Positions 4,349 through 12,199 of a DNA stretch of 12,199 nt are shown here, in pieces. Source of the stretch: Pseudomonadota bacterium (lineage in GTDB: Bacteria > Pseudomonadota > Alphaproteobacteria > Rhizobiales > Xanthobacteraceae); contig JAEZFA010000039.1 in NCBI GenBank assembly GCA_023417665.1, positions 1 to 12,199 on the forward strand. Reading direction: 5' to 3'. Numbering within the stretch: the stretch's first letter is position 1; each line of letters starts with the position of its first letter. A program made the translations under genes and the position numbers. The notes under the pieces are model-generated. The model saw nothing but the letters and a program-made list of their open reading frames with translations. It had not been told where the DNA came from and ran no database searches.

Positions 4349-5128
4349 ATGAAACCCGCGCGAATAATCGTCCTCGCAATTGCCGTGGCGGCAGGTGGTG
4401 CCGCCTTCATGTTGTCGGGCGACAATGCGCCGGCTCCCGTGCAGCAGATCGTCAAGCCGCAGGAGACGGTCGATATTCTGGTTGCGAAAACCGACATCAA
4501 TGTCGGTCGCGCAGTTTCGGAAGCCGATCTCGCCTGGCAGGCCTGGCCGGCTTCGGCCGCGGGCCCGCTCTTTATCCGTAAGTCCGATCGTCCGAACGCG
4601 CTCACCGAGTTCAAGGGCGCGGTCGCGCGTTCGCCGTTCATCGCCGGCGAGCCGATCCGCGAGCAGAAACTGGTTCGCGCCGACGGCTCCGGCTTCATGT
4701 CGGCGATCCTGCCGGCCGGCAAGCGCGCGATCTCGACCGAGATTTCCGCGGAAACCGGCGCCGGCGGCTTCATCCTGCCGAACGATTACGTCGATGTGAT
4801 TCTGACCCGCCGCGAACAGGGGCAGGGTGCGGAAGCCATCACCAGCGAAACGATTCTGCGCAACATCCGAGTGCTCGCGATCGACCAGACGGTCGAGGAA
4901 AAGAACGGCCAGAAGGTCGTGGTCGGCAAGACCGCGACGCTGGAGCTGGGACCGCAGCAGGCGGAAACGCTGGCGATGTCGCGCCAGCGCGGCTCGCTCT
5001 CGCTCGCGCTTCGCTCGCTCGCAGACGCCAAGCCCAACGTCCTGAACGAAACGGAAGAGCCGGAGCACAATTCGAGCCGGGTCAATTTCGTCCGTTTCGG
5101 CATCAACTCAACACAGACCACCAAGTAA
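4349..5128 (+). CDS. cpaB: Flp pilus assembly protein CpaB/RcpC
   Basis: This 259-residue periplasmic assembly protein is anchored by an N-terminal hydrophobic segment (about residues 5-22). A SAF-like domain at about 40-110 starts with VDILVAKTDI and contains an INVGRAVSEADLAW stretch. The RcpC-type region at about 113-225 contains AILPAGKRAIS and NDYVDVILT. Its length is normal for alphaproteobacterial CpaB. In the family it acts with the secretin (CpaC/RcpA) and CpaD at the outer-membrane channel, possibly binding peptidoglycan. It is the first gene after the CtrA-like site and is followed 19 bases later by cpaC. A run rich in CTCGCT at 4993-5022 encodes ordinary family sequence and is not a separate element. 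Confidence 0.94.
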   Translation: MKPARIIVLAIAVAAGGAAFMLSGDNAPAPVQQIVKPQETVDILVAKTDINVGRAVSEADLAWQAWPASAAGPLFIRKSDRPNALTEFKGAVARSPFIAGEPIREQKLVRADGSGFMSAILPAGKRAISTEISAETGAGGFILPNDYVDVILTRREQGQGAEAITSETILRNIRVLAIDQTVEEKNGQKVVVGKTATLELGPQQAETLAMSRQRGSLSLALRSLADAKPNVLNETEEPEHNSSRVNFVRFGINSTQTTK

Positions 5129-5147
5129 GCGAGGATCGGGGCTGACG

Positions 5148-6617
5148 ATGCAAAAGCCGCTAGCCGCAAAAGCAGGGTTAACAATCGCTTTCTTTGGCCT
5201 GCTTGCCGCCGCCACGATGGCGTTTCCGGTGTCGTCGCATGCCGCGGAGCCGCAGCTTGCGGCGCCGCCGCCCGCGGCCACCTTTCAGCGTCCCCAGTTA
5301 CAGGCGCCGCTGGTCCATAACCGCGGCAGCTTTCTTGCGCTCGGTGTCGGCAAGTCGCTGGTGGTCGATCTGCCGCGCGACGCCAAGGACGTGCTGATCG
5401 CAAATCCCGCGATCGCCAATGCCGTGATCCGTTCGGCCCGGCGCGCGTACCTGATCGGCGTGAAAGCCGGGCAGACCAACATCGTGTTCTTCGATGGCGA
5501 GGGCCAGCAGATCGCATCCTACGAGATCGAGGTCGCGCTCGACGCCGTCGGCGTGCGCGCCGCGATCCAGCGTCTCGCGCCGACCGCGCAGGTGCGGGTC
5601 GATGCGATCAACGACAGCATCGTGATTTCCGGCTCGGTCGGCTCCGCCGCCGAAGCGCAGCATATTTTCGATACCGCTGCGCGCATGGTGGGTGATGCGA
5701 ACAAGGTCGTGAACGGTCTTACCATCCGCGACCGCGAGCAGGTGATGATCCGCGTCACGGTTGCCGAAGTACAGCGCAATATCCTGAAGCAGCTCGGCGT
5801 CGACCTGAACGGCACCAACGTCAACATCGGCAGCGCCGTCGTCAACTTCAACAACACCAATCCGTTCTCCGCGCAGAACCAGGTGATTTCCCCGAGCGCG
5901 ATCACGCCCTCGCTCGCGCTGCCGAACGGCGGCACGGTGAGCGCCACGCTGCGCGCCATGGAGCAGGCCGGCATCCTGCGCACGCTCGCGGAGCCGAACC
6001 TGACCGCGATCAGCGGCGAGTCCGCGAAGTTCCTTGCCGGCGGCGAGTTTCCGATTCCTGCCGGACAGACCTGCGATCCGACGACCGGCCAGTGCCAGAT
6101 CCAGGTGCAGTTCAAGCAGTTCGGTATCGGGCTCGAGTTCACGCCGGTTGTCTTGTCGGAAGGCAAGATCAGCCTGCGCGTCGCGACCGAGGTGAGTGAG
6201 CTTTCCTCCGAAGGTGCTGTGCGCTTCTCGCAGATCACGATTCCGGCGCTGCGCGTCCGCCGCGCCAATTCGACGGTCGAGCTTCCTTCCGGCGGGTCGC
6301 TGGTGCTCGCGGGACTGTTGCAGGAGCAGACCAAGCAGAACATCAACGGTCTGCCGGGCCTGATGAACCTTCCGGTTCTGGGCGCGCTCTTCAAGAGCCG
6401 CGACTTCCAGACCGGCCAGACCGAATTGATGATCATGGTGACGCCCTATGTCGTGCGGCACAACGCGCAGCAGAATCTGGTGCGCCCCGACGACGGCTTC
6501 GCCAATCCTTCCGATCAGTCGACCGTGCTGCTGGGCCGGTTGAACAGAATTTACGGCGTGCCTGGTGCGAACAAGCCGAAGCGCCTCACGGGTGACTACG
6601 GCTTCATTCTGGATTGA
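5148..6617 (+). CDS. cpaC: Outer-membrane secretin CpaC/RcpA
   Basis: This 489-residue secretin forms the outer-membrane channel for the Flp pilus. A signal peptide ends near residue 32 (SSHA/AEP). A Pro/Ala-rich linker leads to the pilus-formation N-terminal domain at about 60-130, with DVLIANPAIANAV. A BON-like segment follows at about 131-193, and the secretin domain at about 265-436. The latter contains AEPNLTAISGESAKFLAGGE and, near its end, the typical ELMIMVTPYVVRH. Cys309 and Cys316 flank a short loop and could form a disulfide. The N-terminal domain resembles the stand-alone protein encoded at 2215-2685. The start ATG is preceded by GAGGATCGGGG. The gene sits between cpaB (19 bases) and cpaD (16 bases) in one operon. 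Confidence 0.96.
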   Translation: MQKPLAAKAGLTIAFFGLLAAATMAFPVSSHAAEPQLAAPPPAATFQRPQLQAPLVHNRGSFLALGVGKSLVVDLPRDAKDVLIANPAIANAVIRSARRAYLIGVKAGQTNIVFFDGEGQQIASYEIEVALDAVGVRAAIQRLAPTAQVRVDAINDSIVISGSVGSAAEAQHIFDTAARMVGDANKVVNGLTIRDREQVMIRVTVAEVQRNILKQLGVDLNGTNVNIGSAVVNFNNTNPFSAQNQVISPSAITPSLALPNGGTVSATLRAMEQAGILRTLAEPNLTAISGESAKFLAGGEFPIPAGQTCDPTTGQCQIQVQFKQFGIGLEFTPVVLSEGKISLRVATEVSELSSEGAVRFSQITIPALRVRRANSTVELPSGGSLVLAGLLQEQTKQNINGLPGLMNLPVLGALFKSRDFQTGQTELMIMVTPYVVRHNAQQNLVRPDDGFANPSDQSTVLLGRLNRIYGVPGANKPKRLTGDYGFILD

Positions 6618-6633
6618 GTTCTTGGAGCGTAAA

Positions 6634-7362
6634 ATGTCAGTTGCAAGTGCAGTACCGGTCCGCATCCGCGCCGCGCTCCTGATGGGGCTTGTTTCGCTGG
6701 CCGTGGCCGGCTGCCAGACCGATCGGATCGTCACCGGCACCGTGCCGCCGGATTATCGCGATCGTCACCCGATCCAGATCAACGAGGGCATCCGCTCGGT
6801 GCAGCTCTTCGTCGGCAGCGGCCGCGCGGGGCTGACGCCGGAACAGCGCGCGCTTGCGGGAGGTTTTGCCTCGCAGTGGCGCCGCTACGGTTCGGGTCCG
6901 CTCACGATCGAACTGCCGGCGGGCACCGCCAATGAAATCTCGTCGAGCCACACCGTGCGCGAGTTGCAGAGCGTGCTGGCCTCTTCCGGCGTGCCGCCGC
7001 GCGCGATCCTCGTGCGCAGCTATCAGTCGCAGGACCCGTCGAACATCGCGCCGATCCGCCTGACCTTCCCGGCGCTGAAGGCGCAGGTCGCAAGCCGCTG
7101 CCACGCCGGCAAGGAAGATCTGGGCCCCACGATCAATTCGAAGTCCGACCAGAACTATTCGATGCAGAACTTCGGCTGCGCGACGCAGCACAATATCGCA
7201 GCTCAGGTCGCCAATCCCGAGGACCTCGTGCAGCCGCGTAACGAGGCGCAGGCTTACGCCGCGCGCCGCCGGCACGTGCTCGAAAAGTATCGTCAGGGTC
7301 AGGACACCTCGACGACCTACAACACGCAGAGCAATGGCAAAGTCAGCAACGTAGGCAACTAA
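6634..7362 (+). CDS. cpaD: Outer-membrane lipoprotein CpaD of the Tad pilus
   Basis: This 242-residue predicted lipoprotein belongs to the CpaD family, which is thought to support the secretin at the outer membrane. The start at 6634 is set by GGAG six bases upstream; a longer frame from 6565 would overlap cpaC and hide the signal. The lipobox is AVAGC, with the acylated cysteine at residue 27. The CpaD-typical DYRDRHPIQI lies at 40-49, and Cys156 and Cys182 bracket the conserved C-terminal part (NFGCATQHN). The stop TAA shares a base with the cpaE start (TAATG), so the two genes are probably translationally coupled. The last 25 residues are Ser/Thr/Asn-rich and probably disordered. Confidence 0.93.
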   Translation: MSVASAVPVRIRAALLMGLVSLAVAGCQTDRIVTGTVPPDYRDRHPIQINEGIRSVQLFVGSGRAGLTPEQRALAGGFASQWRRYGSGPLTIELPAGTANEISSSHTVRELQSVLASSGVPPRAILVRSYQSQDPSNIAPIRLTFPALKAQVASRCHAGKEDLGPTINSKSDQNYSMQNFGCATQHNIAAQVANPEDLVQPRNEAQAYAARRRHVLEKYRQGQDTSTTYNTQSNGKVSNVGN

Positions 7363-8624
7363 TGAGATCTGCGCCCGTACTCGATAACGCACCCATCGCC
7401 GAAGCCGAGCGGCACGTTCCGCCGGTTCCGCGCGTGACCATTCAGGCGTTCTGCGAAACGCCGGAGCTTGCGCATGCCGTGCAGAACGGCGCGGCCGACC
7501 GGCGCATGGCGCGCGCACATGTGAAGGTGTCGATGGGCGGCCTGCCGGCCGCGGAGGAAGCCTATCGGGTTTCCTCGACGCCGAACGTGATTCTGGTCGA
7601 GTACAACGGCCACGGCAATGCGCTGCTCGAAGGGCTCGACCGCCTTGCCGAAAGCTGCGACGCCGGCACCAAGGTGATCGTGGTCGGCCGCGTCAACGAC
7701 ATCATTCTCTATCGCGAACTCGTCCGCCGCGGCGTCAGCGATTATCTGGTGGCGCCGCTCGCGCCGCTCGACATCGTGGCCTCCATCGCCGGCCTTTACG
7801 GATCGGCCGATGCCAAACCGGTCGGACGCATCATCGGCGTGATCGGTGCCAAAGGCGGTGTCGGCGCTTCCACGGTTGCGCACAATATCGGCTTTGCCAT
7901 TGCGCGCGATCTGTCGATCGACGCCGTGGTCGCCGACATGGATCTCGCCTTCGGCACCGCCGGGCTCGACTTCAATCAGGATCCGCCGCAGGGCATCGCC
8001 GATGCGGTATTCTCGCCGGATCGCGTCGATGCCGCGTTCATCGACCGGCTGCTTTCCAAGTGCACGGACAATCTGAGTCTGCTCGCGGCTCCCGCGACGC
8101 TCGACCGCGAATACGATATCGGGCCGGAAGCCTTCGAGCCGGTGCTTGATACTTTGCGGGCCTCGGTGCCGTTCACGGTACTCGACCTGCCGCATATGTG
8201 GAGCGGCTGGGCCAAGCGCGCGATTGTCGGCGCCGACGACATCCTGATCGTTGCCTCGCCCGACCTCGCAAATCTGCGCAACGCGAAGAACATCTTCGAC
8301 TTCGCCAAGGCCGCGCGCCCGAATGACCGCGCGCCGATCTATCTTCTGAACCAGGTCGGCATGCCCAAGCGTCCGGAAGTGAAGACCGCGGATTTCGCGA
8401 AAGCGCTCGGGGCCGAGCCGATTGCTTCCATTCCCTTCGAGCCGCAGCTCTTCGGCACCGCTTCCAATAACGGCCAGATGATCGCGGAAGTCTCCGCCAA
8501 GCACAAAACCGCGGAAATTTTCCTTCAGATTGCCAAGTCGCTTACCGGCCGCTCGGAATCGAAAAAACAGAAGAATGATCTCCTGTCGCCCCTGCTCGCG
8601 AAGATCAGGGGCCTGAGGAAGTAA
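7362..8624 (+). CDS. cpaE: MinD/ParA-like pilus localisation protein CpaE/TadZ
   Basis: This 420-residue protein joins a degenerate receiver-like domain (about 25-145) to a MinD/ParA-type ATPase domain (about 153-395). In the receiver part, VILVEYN at 77-83 has Glu where a phospho-acceptor Asp would be expected, and SDYLVAPLAPLDI at 126-138 is the end of the fold. The P-loop AKGGVGAST at 163-171 keeps the signature Lys164 of deviant Walker A motifs. It has Ala169 where the usual GK[ST] lysine would be. VVADMDLAFG at 189-198 is the A'-like motif. Family knowledge: CpaE/TadZ places the pilus machine at the cell pole. Ala at this P-loop position occurs in other CpaE proteins as I recall, so ATP turnover may be weak or absent. 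It overlaps cpaD by one base and is followed by cpaF after 21 bases. Confidence 0.94.
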   Translation: MRSAPVLDNAPIAEAERHVPPVPRVTIQAFCETPELAHAVQNGAADRRMARAHVKVSMGGLPAAEEAYRVSSTPNVILVEYNGHGNALLEGLDRLAESCDAGTKVIVVGRVNDIILYRELVRRGVSDYLVAPLAPLDIVASIAGLYGSADAKPVGRIIGVIGAKGGVGASTVAHNIGFAIARDLSIDAVVADMDLAFGTAGLDFNQDPPQGIADAVFSPDRVDAAFIDRLLSKCTDNLSLLAAPATLDREYDIGPEAFEPVLDTLRASVPFTVLDLPHMWSGWAKRAIVGADDILIVASPDLANLRNAKNIFDFAKAARPNDRAPIYLLNQVGMPKRPEVKTADFAKALGAEPIASIPFEPQLFGTASNNGQMIAEVSAKHKTAEIFLQIAKSLTGRSESKKQKNDLLSPLLAKIRGLRK

Positions 8625-8645
8625 GGCGAAGGTCCGGGGTTCTGC

Positions 8646-10139
8646 ATGTTCGGTAAAAGAGGCAACAGCGACGGCGGCATCAACGAAATGTCGCGTGCAC
8701 CGGCCCAGCCGGCGCCGCAGCCTGCGCCGTCGCAAATCCTGCCGCCTCCGGTCGTCTCCGATTTCACGCCGGCAAAATCGCCCGCGATGGCGGCACCGCC
8801 GCTGGCGCCGTCCGCGCCGCCGCCGATGATCAGCAACCAGCGCTCGGAATCCTTCTACGAAGTGAAGGGCCAGATCTTCGGCGCGCTGATCGAGGCGATC
8901 GACCTGACGCAGCTCGCCAAGCTCGAGCCGATCGCCGCGCGCGAGGAAATCCGCGACATCGTGATCGAAATCATCACCATCAAGAACGTGGTGATGTCGA
9001 TTGCCGAGCAGGAAGAACTGCTCGACGACATCTGCAACGACGTGCTGGGTTACGGCCCGCTCGAGCCCTTGCTCGCCCGCGACGACATCGCCGACATCAT
9101 GGTGAATGGTGCGAGCACCGTTTACATCGAAGTCAAGGGCAAGATTCAGCAGACCGGGATTCGCTTCCGCGACAACCAGCAGCTGCACAACATCTGCCAG
9201 CGCATCGTCAGCCAGATCGGCCGCCGCGTCGACGAATCCTCGCCGATCTGCGACGCGCGCCTTCCCGACGGCTCCCGTGTCAACGTGATCGTGCCGCCGC
9301 TTTCGATCAACGGTCCTGCGCTCACGATTCGTAAGTTCAAGAAGGACAAGCTGAAGCTGTCCGATCTGGTGAAGTTCGGTTCGATTTCGCCATCGGGTGC
9401 GGAGCTTCTGCAGATCATTGGCCGCTGCCGCGTCAACACGCTGATTTCCGGCGGCACCGGCTCCGGCAAGACCACGCTGCTGAACTGTCTCACGGCCGCG
9501 ATCGACAACGACGAGCGCATCATCACCTGCGAAGACGCCGCTGAACTGCAGCTCCAGCAGCCGCATGTCGTGCGCCTGGAAACGCGCCCGCCCAATCTCG
9601 AGGGCGAAGGCCAGATCACCATGCGCGATCTGGTGCGCAACTGTCTGCGTATGCGTCCCGAACGCATCATCGTCGGCGAAGTCCGCGGCGCCGAAGCCTT
9701 CGATCTGTTGCAGGCGATGAACACGGGCCATGACGGCTCGATGGGCACGCTGCACGCGAATAGCCCGCGCGAAGCGCTTTCGCGTCTGGAGTCCATGATC
9801 ACCATGGGCGGCTTCGCGCTGCCGCCCCGCACCATCCGCGAAATGGTGGTGTCCTCGATCGACGTCATCATTCAGGCGTCGCGTATGCGCGACGGCTCGC
9901 GCCGCATCACGCATGTCACCGAAGTGGTCGGCATGGAAGGCGAGATCGTCACCACGCAGGATCTCTTCGTCTACGATTATCTCGGCGAAGACCAGAACGG
10001 CAACATCATCGGCCGGCACCGTTCGACCGGGATCGGTCAGCCGCGCTTCTGGGACCGCGCGAAATATTACGGCGAGCAGAACCGCCTTGCCGCGGCGCTC
10101 GATTCCTCCGAGGCGGCGGACCCGACGGGGCGCCTATGA
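8646..10139 (+). CDS. cpaF: Pilus assembly/retraction ATPase CpaF/TadA
   Basis: This 497-residue cytosolic hexameric ATPase of the VirB11/GspE type powers Flp pilus extension, and in studied systems retraction as well. A Pro/Ala-rich, probably disordered region spans residues 17-62, followed by a helical domain and the N-terminal domain to about 235. The Walker A motif GGTGSGKTT is at 269-277 (Lys275), the Asp box CEDAAEL at 295-301, and the Walker B region RIIVGEVRG at 340-348. The His box GHDGSMGTLHA is at 361-371. All catalytic elements are present and the length fits the CpaF family. An alternative start at Met15 is possible; the upstream GGGG is a weak ribosome binding site for the chosen ATG. 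The stop overlaps the tadB start (ATGA), so ATPase and platform are coupled. Confidence 0.96.
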   Translation: MFGKRGNSDGGINEMSRAPAQPAPQPAPSQILPPPVVSDFTPAKSPAMAAPPLAPSAPPPMISNQRSESFYEVKGQIFGALIEAIDLTQLAKLEPIAAREEIRDIVIEIITIKNVVMSIAEQEELLDDICNDVLGYGPLEPLLARDDIADIMVNGASTVYIEVKGKIQQTGIRFRDNQQLHNICQRIVSQIGRRVDESSPICDARLPDGSRVNVIVPPLSINGPALTIRKFKKDKLKLSDLVKFGSISPSGAELLQIIGRCRVNTLISGGTGSGKTTLLNCLTAAIDNDERIITCEDAAELQLQQPHVVRLETRPPNLEGEGQITMRDLVRNCLRMRPERIIVGEVRGAEAFDLLQAMNTGHDGSMGTLHANSPREALSRLESMITMGGFALPPRTIREMVVSSIDVIIQASRMRDGSRRITHVTEVVGMEGEIVTTQDLFVYDYLGEDQNGNIIGRHRSTGIGQPRFWDRAKYYGEQNRLAAALDSSEAADPTGRL

Positions 10140-11113
10140 GCTCCATGGCCTTCGCATTCCTGATCACCGTCGCCGTCGGCGGCGTGGTCTATGTCTTTAT
10201 CTACCCGATGATTTCGGGAGAGAAGCGCGTCGAGCAGCGCATGCGCGAGATCTCGGCGGATGAGATCCAGGCCAAGCGCGGCCGCAAGTCCGCGGACAGC
10301 ACCTCCGCGCGCAGGCAGCAGGTCGAAGACACGCTGAAGCAGCTCGAGGCCAAGCAGAAGAACGTCAAGAATCCGCCGATCGAGATCAGGCTGCAGCAAT
10401 CCGGCCTGTCGATCACGAAGAAGCAGTTTTACATTTACAGCGCCGTCGCCGGCCTCATCGCATTCGTCGCGATGTATTTCGCCGGCATGGGCCTGATCCT
10501 CGCCGCCGCGGCGTTTCCCGCCGGCGCCTTCGGCATTCCGCGCTGGATTCTCGGCTACCTGAAAACGAAGCGCGAGAACAAGTTCATTCTTGAACTGCCG
10601 AACGCGATCGACGTCATCGTCCGCGGCGTGAAGGCCGGTCTTCCGATCGGCGATTGTATCCGCATCATCGCCAACGAAACGGTCGAGCCGGTGAAGGGCG
10701 AGTTCCGCCTGATCGCGGAAGGCCAGGCGATCGGCATGTCGCTTTCGGAGTCCGCGTCCAAGCTCTATGAGCGCGTGCCGCTGCCGGAGGCGAACTTCTT
10801 CGGCATCGTGCTCGCGATCCAGCAGCAGGCCGGCGGCAATCTTTCCGAAGCGCTGGGCAACCTTTCGCGCGTGCTGCGCGAGCGCAAGAAGATGTCCGCC
10901 AAGATCAAGGCGATGAGCATGGAGGCGAAAGCATCCGCCAGCATCATCGCGTCGCTGCCGTTCGGCGTCATGTTTCTCGTTTATCTGACCAGCCCCGGCT
11001 ACATCGAGCTGCTGTGGACGACGTCGACCGGCCACATGCTGCTCGCGGGTTCCGCGGTCTGGATGCTGATCGGCGTTTTCGTGATGCGCCGCATGATCAA
11101 TTTCGACTTCTAG
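10136..11113 (+). CDS. tadB: Inner-membrane platform protein TadB (CpaG)
   Basis: This 325-residue protein of the T2SSF (GspF-like) family forms half of the Tad inner-membrane platform that CpaF acts on. An N-terminal membrane segment (about 6-25) is followed by a highly charged cytosolic stretch (28-85), which may be coiled. A membrane pair follows (about 98-139), then the T2SSF domain (about 150-285) with ELPNAIDVIVRGVKAGLPI. The C-terminal membrane segments are at about 268-286 and 299-317. ATG overlaps the cpaF stop by four bases. tadC follows nine bases after the stop. The two platform proteins usually work as a heteromeric pair. Confidence 0.94.
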   Translation: MSSMAFAFLITVAVGGVVYVFIYPMISGEKRVEQRMREISADEIQAKRGRKSADSTSARRQQVEDTLKQLEAKQKNVKNPPIEIRLQQSGLSITKKQFYIYSAVAGLIAFVAMYFAGMGLILAAAAFPAGAFGIPRWILGYLKTKRENKFILELPNAIDVIVRGVKAGLPIGDCIRIIANETVEPVKGEFRLIAEGQAIGMSLSESASKLYERVPLPEANFFGIVLAIQQQAGGNLSEALGNLSRVLRERKKMSAKIKAMSMEAKASASIIASLPFGVMFLVYLTSPGYIELLWTTSTGHMLLAGSAVWMLIGVFVMRRMINFDF

Positions 11114-11122
11114 GGTGCGTGC

Positions 11123-12097
11123 ATGTTCGATCTGATCTACGACCGGATGAGCGATCCGCGCTTCATGACCACGCTGCTTACGGCGGTGGCGGTGATCGCG
11201 ACCATCTACACGATTGCGATGCCCTATCTGTCGGGTGACAACCTCGACCGCCGCATGAAGACGCTTGCCGTCGAGCGCGGCCAGATCCGCGCCCGCGAGC
11301 GCGAGAAGCTGGCGCGCGGCGAGAAGGTCAATCTGCGCCCGACCCCCAAGGCCTTTATGCAGCGCATCGTCGAAGGCCTCGACCTGAAGAAGTGGCTCGG
11401 CGAGGAGCAGATCAAGGCAACGTTGGTGCAGGCCGGTTATCGCGGGCAGGGACCGCAGGTTACTTTCCTGTTCTTCCGCATGGTCGCGCCGATCGCGATG
11501 TTCGCCTTTGCGCTGATCTACCTGTTCGTGCTGATCGATATCGGCCAGCCGACCATGGTCAAGCTCGGCATCTGCATCGGCGCGGCTTATCTCGGCATCA
11601 AGCTGCCGCAGCTGTTCCTGAAGAACGTCATCACCCGCCGCCAGCAGTCGATCCGCCGCGCGTTTCCCGATGCGCTCGACCTGCTTCTGATCTGCGTCGA
11701 ATCCGGCATGTCGATCGACGCCGCCTTCAGGCGCGTGAGCCAGGAAATCGGGTCGCAGTCGATCCCGCTCGCCGAAGAACTGACGCTGACGACGGCCGAA
11801 CTGTCTTATCTGCAGGACCGCAGGCTGGCGCTCGAGAACCTCGCCAACCGCACCGGCATCGACGGCGTCAAGGCGGTCACGACCGCATTGATTCAGGCCG
11901 AGCGCTACGGCACGCCGCTCGCGCAGGCGCTTCGCGTGCTGGCGCAGGAAATCCGCGACCAGCGCATGTCGGAAGCGGAAAAGAAAGCGGCGGCACTGCC
12001 GCCGAAGCTCACCGTGCCGATGATCCTGTTCTTCCTGCCGGTGCTGTTCGTCGTCATTCTCGGCCCGACCGGCATCAAGGTCGCAGCGATGCAGTGA
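11123..12097 (+). CDS. tadC: Inner-membrane platform protein TadC (CpaH)
   Basis: This 324-residue protein is the second T2SSF-family member of the Tad platform. It has an N-terminal membrane segment (about 15-35) and a basic cytosolic stretch (43-95) with EREKLARGEK. Two membrane segments follow at about 115-139 and 146-165. The T2SSF domain at about 180-290 contains FPDALDLLLICVESGMSID, and a last membrane segment lies at about 298-314. Its layout parallels TadB, fitting an ancient duplication within the family. GGTGCG before the ATG is a weak ribosome binding site, so coupling to tadB is likely. It is the last gene of the operon; a convergent gene ends only six bases after its stop. Confidence 0.94.
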   Translation: MFDLIYDRMSDPRFMTTLLTAVAVIATIYTIAMPYLSGDNLDRRMKTLAVERGQIRAREREKLARGEKVNLRPTPKAFMQRIVEGLDLKKWLGEEQIKATLVQAGYRGQGPQVTFLFFRMVAPIAMFAFALIYLFVLIDIGQPTMVKLGICIGAAYLGIKLPQLFLKNVITRRQQSIRRAFPDALDLLLICVESGMSIDAAFRRVSQEIGSQSIPLAEELTLTTAELSYLQDRRLALENLANRTGIDGVKAVTTALIQAERYGTPLAQALRVLAQEIRDQRMSEAEKKAAALPPKLTVPMILFFLPVLFVVILGPTGIKVAAMQ

Positions 12098-12103
12098 CGG
12101 TGG

Positions 12104-12199
12104 TTATGACCGCCGCGGGCTATCGTCGCCGCGGGCGCCGATCTGCGGCCCGCCCTTGTTGCTCAGCATCTGCTTGAGCATTGTTACATTGGCTGCGGC
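12104..12199 (-). CDS. C-terminal end of a convergent gene, possibly TPR protein TadD
   Basis: The minus strand has an open frame from the window edge to TAA at 12106-12104, giving the last 31 residues of a protein. It begins ANVTMLKQMLSNK (after two Ala), which looks like the closing helix of a TPR protein. It ends in a basic, Gly-rich tail (GARGDDSPRRS). Tad loci often carry a TPR lipoprotein (TadD) beside tadC, so that is the likeliest identity. The fragment alone cannot prove it, and the frame could be chance. No terminator with a T-run lies between it and tadC, only a weak imperfect stem near 12098-12115. Confidence 0.5.
   Translation of the reverse strand, partial: AAANVTMLKQMLSNKGGPQIGARGDDSPRRS

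Noticed and set aside
4993..5022. CTCGCT-rich run in cpaB resembling a simple repeat
   Set aside because: It encodes ordinary RcpC-type sequence (SLSLALRSLA), the units are imperfect, and there is no frame disturbance.
5298..6740. Minus-strand open frame of 480 codons opposite cpaC
   Set aside because: Same artefact of GC-rich third positions; low-complexity Arg/Asp/His-rich product and no recognisable domain, while the plus strand is a clear secretin.
7359..10019. Very long minus-strand open frame (886 codons) opposite cpaE and cpaF
   Set aside because: It runs antisense through two well-supported genes and their gap. Its product is rich in His, Arg, Asp and Gly with no motif, as expected of the mirror of GC-biased codons. 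No ribosome binding site was seen.
12111..12136. Direct repeat of CGCCGCGGGC
   Set aside because: Two copies only, inside the coding end of the convergent gene; likely GC-rich coincidence.
1..12199. Search for CRISPR arrays, insertion sequences, tRNA or rRNA genes and defence genes
   Set aside because: No regularly spaced repeats, transposase motifs, tRNA-like cloverleaf or rRNA sequence were seen. The whole window is accounted for by the mutase, Tad pilus genes and their control regions.

Overview
This GC-rich window is most of a Flp/Tad (type IVc) pilus locus of the cpa type, from an alphaproteobacterium. The gene order, the family-typical wording of CpaA, CpaD, CpaE and CpaF, and CtrA-like TTAA-N7-TTAA sites point to Hyphomicrobiales (Bradyrhizobium / Rhodopseudomonas / Xanthobacteraceae-like). 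That placement is inference, since no marker gene is present. I see no insertion sequence, phage gene, CRISPR array or tRNA, and no sign of recent transfer. The locus is best read as a resident chromosomal operon rather than a new system.

Layout. Positions 2-919 (+) hold the 3' two-thirds of a phosphomannomutase/phosphoglucomutase. It ends 11 bp from a convergent minus-strand gene group. Read in transcription order, that group is a secreted stand-alone pilus-formation N-terminal-domain protein (2685-2215) and two TadE-like minor pseudopilins (2096-1521 and 1524-931), the last two joined by an ATGA overlap. A 317-bp divergent control region follows. Next come two tandem, nearly identical Flp pilin genes (3003-3167 and 3377-3541), each with its own strong intrinsic terminator. 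The prepilin peptidase gene cpaA (3686-4186) follows. After a 162-bp gap with a CtrA-like site comes a compact run: cpaB, cpaC, cpaD, cpaE, cpaF, tadB, tadC (4349-12097). The final 96 bp are the 3' end of a convergent minus-strand gene, possibly the TPR pilotin TadD.

How the parts fit. CpaA removes the leader from the Flp pilins and probably from the TadE-like pseudopilins. CpaF powers assembly through the TadB/TadC membrane platform. CpaE is the MinD-like localisation factor. CpaC is the outer-membrane secretin, with CpaB and the lipoprotein CpaD as periplasmic and outer-membrane partners. The stand-alone protein at 2215-2685 resembles the N-terminal domain of CpaC, so it may touch the secretin or its partners. 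TadG is not in the window, and TadD is at most represented by its last 31 codons.

The points most worth following are the CtrA-like sites at three control regions, the twin pilins whose predicted mature forms differ at one residue, and the stand-alone secretin-N-domain protein.
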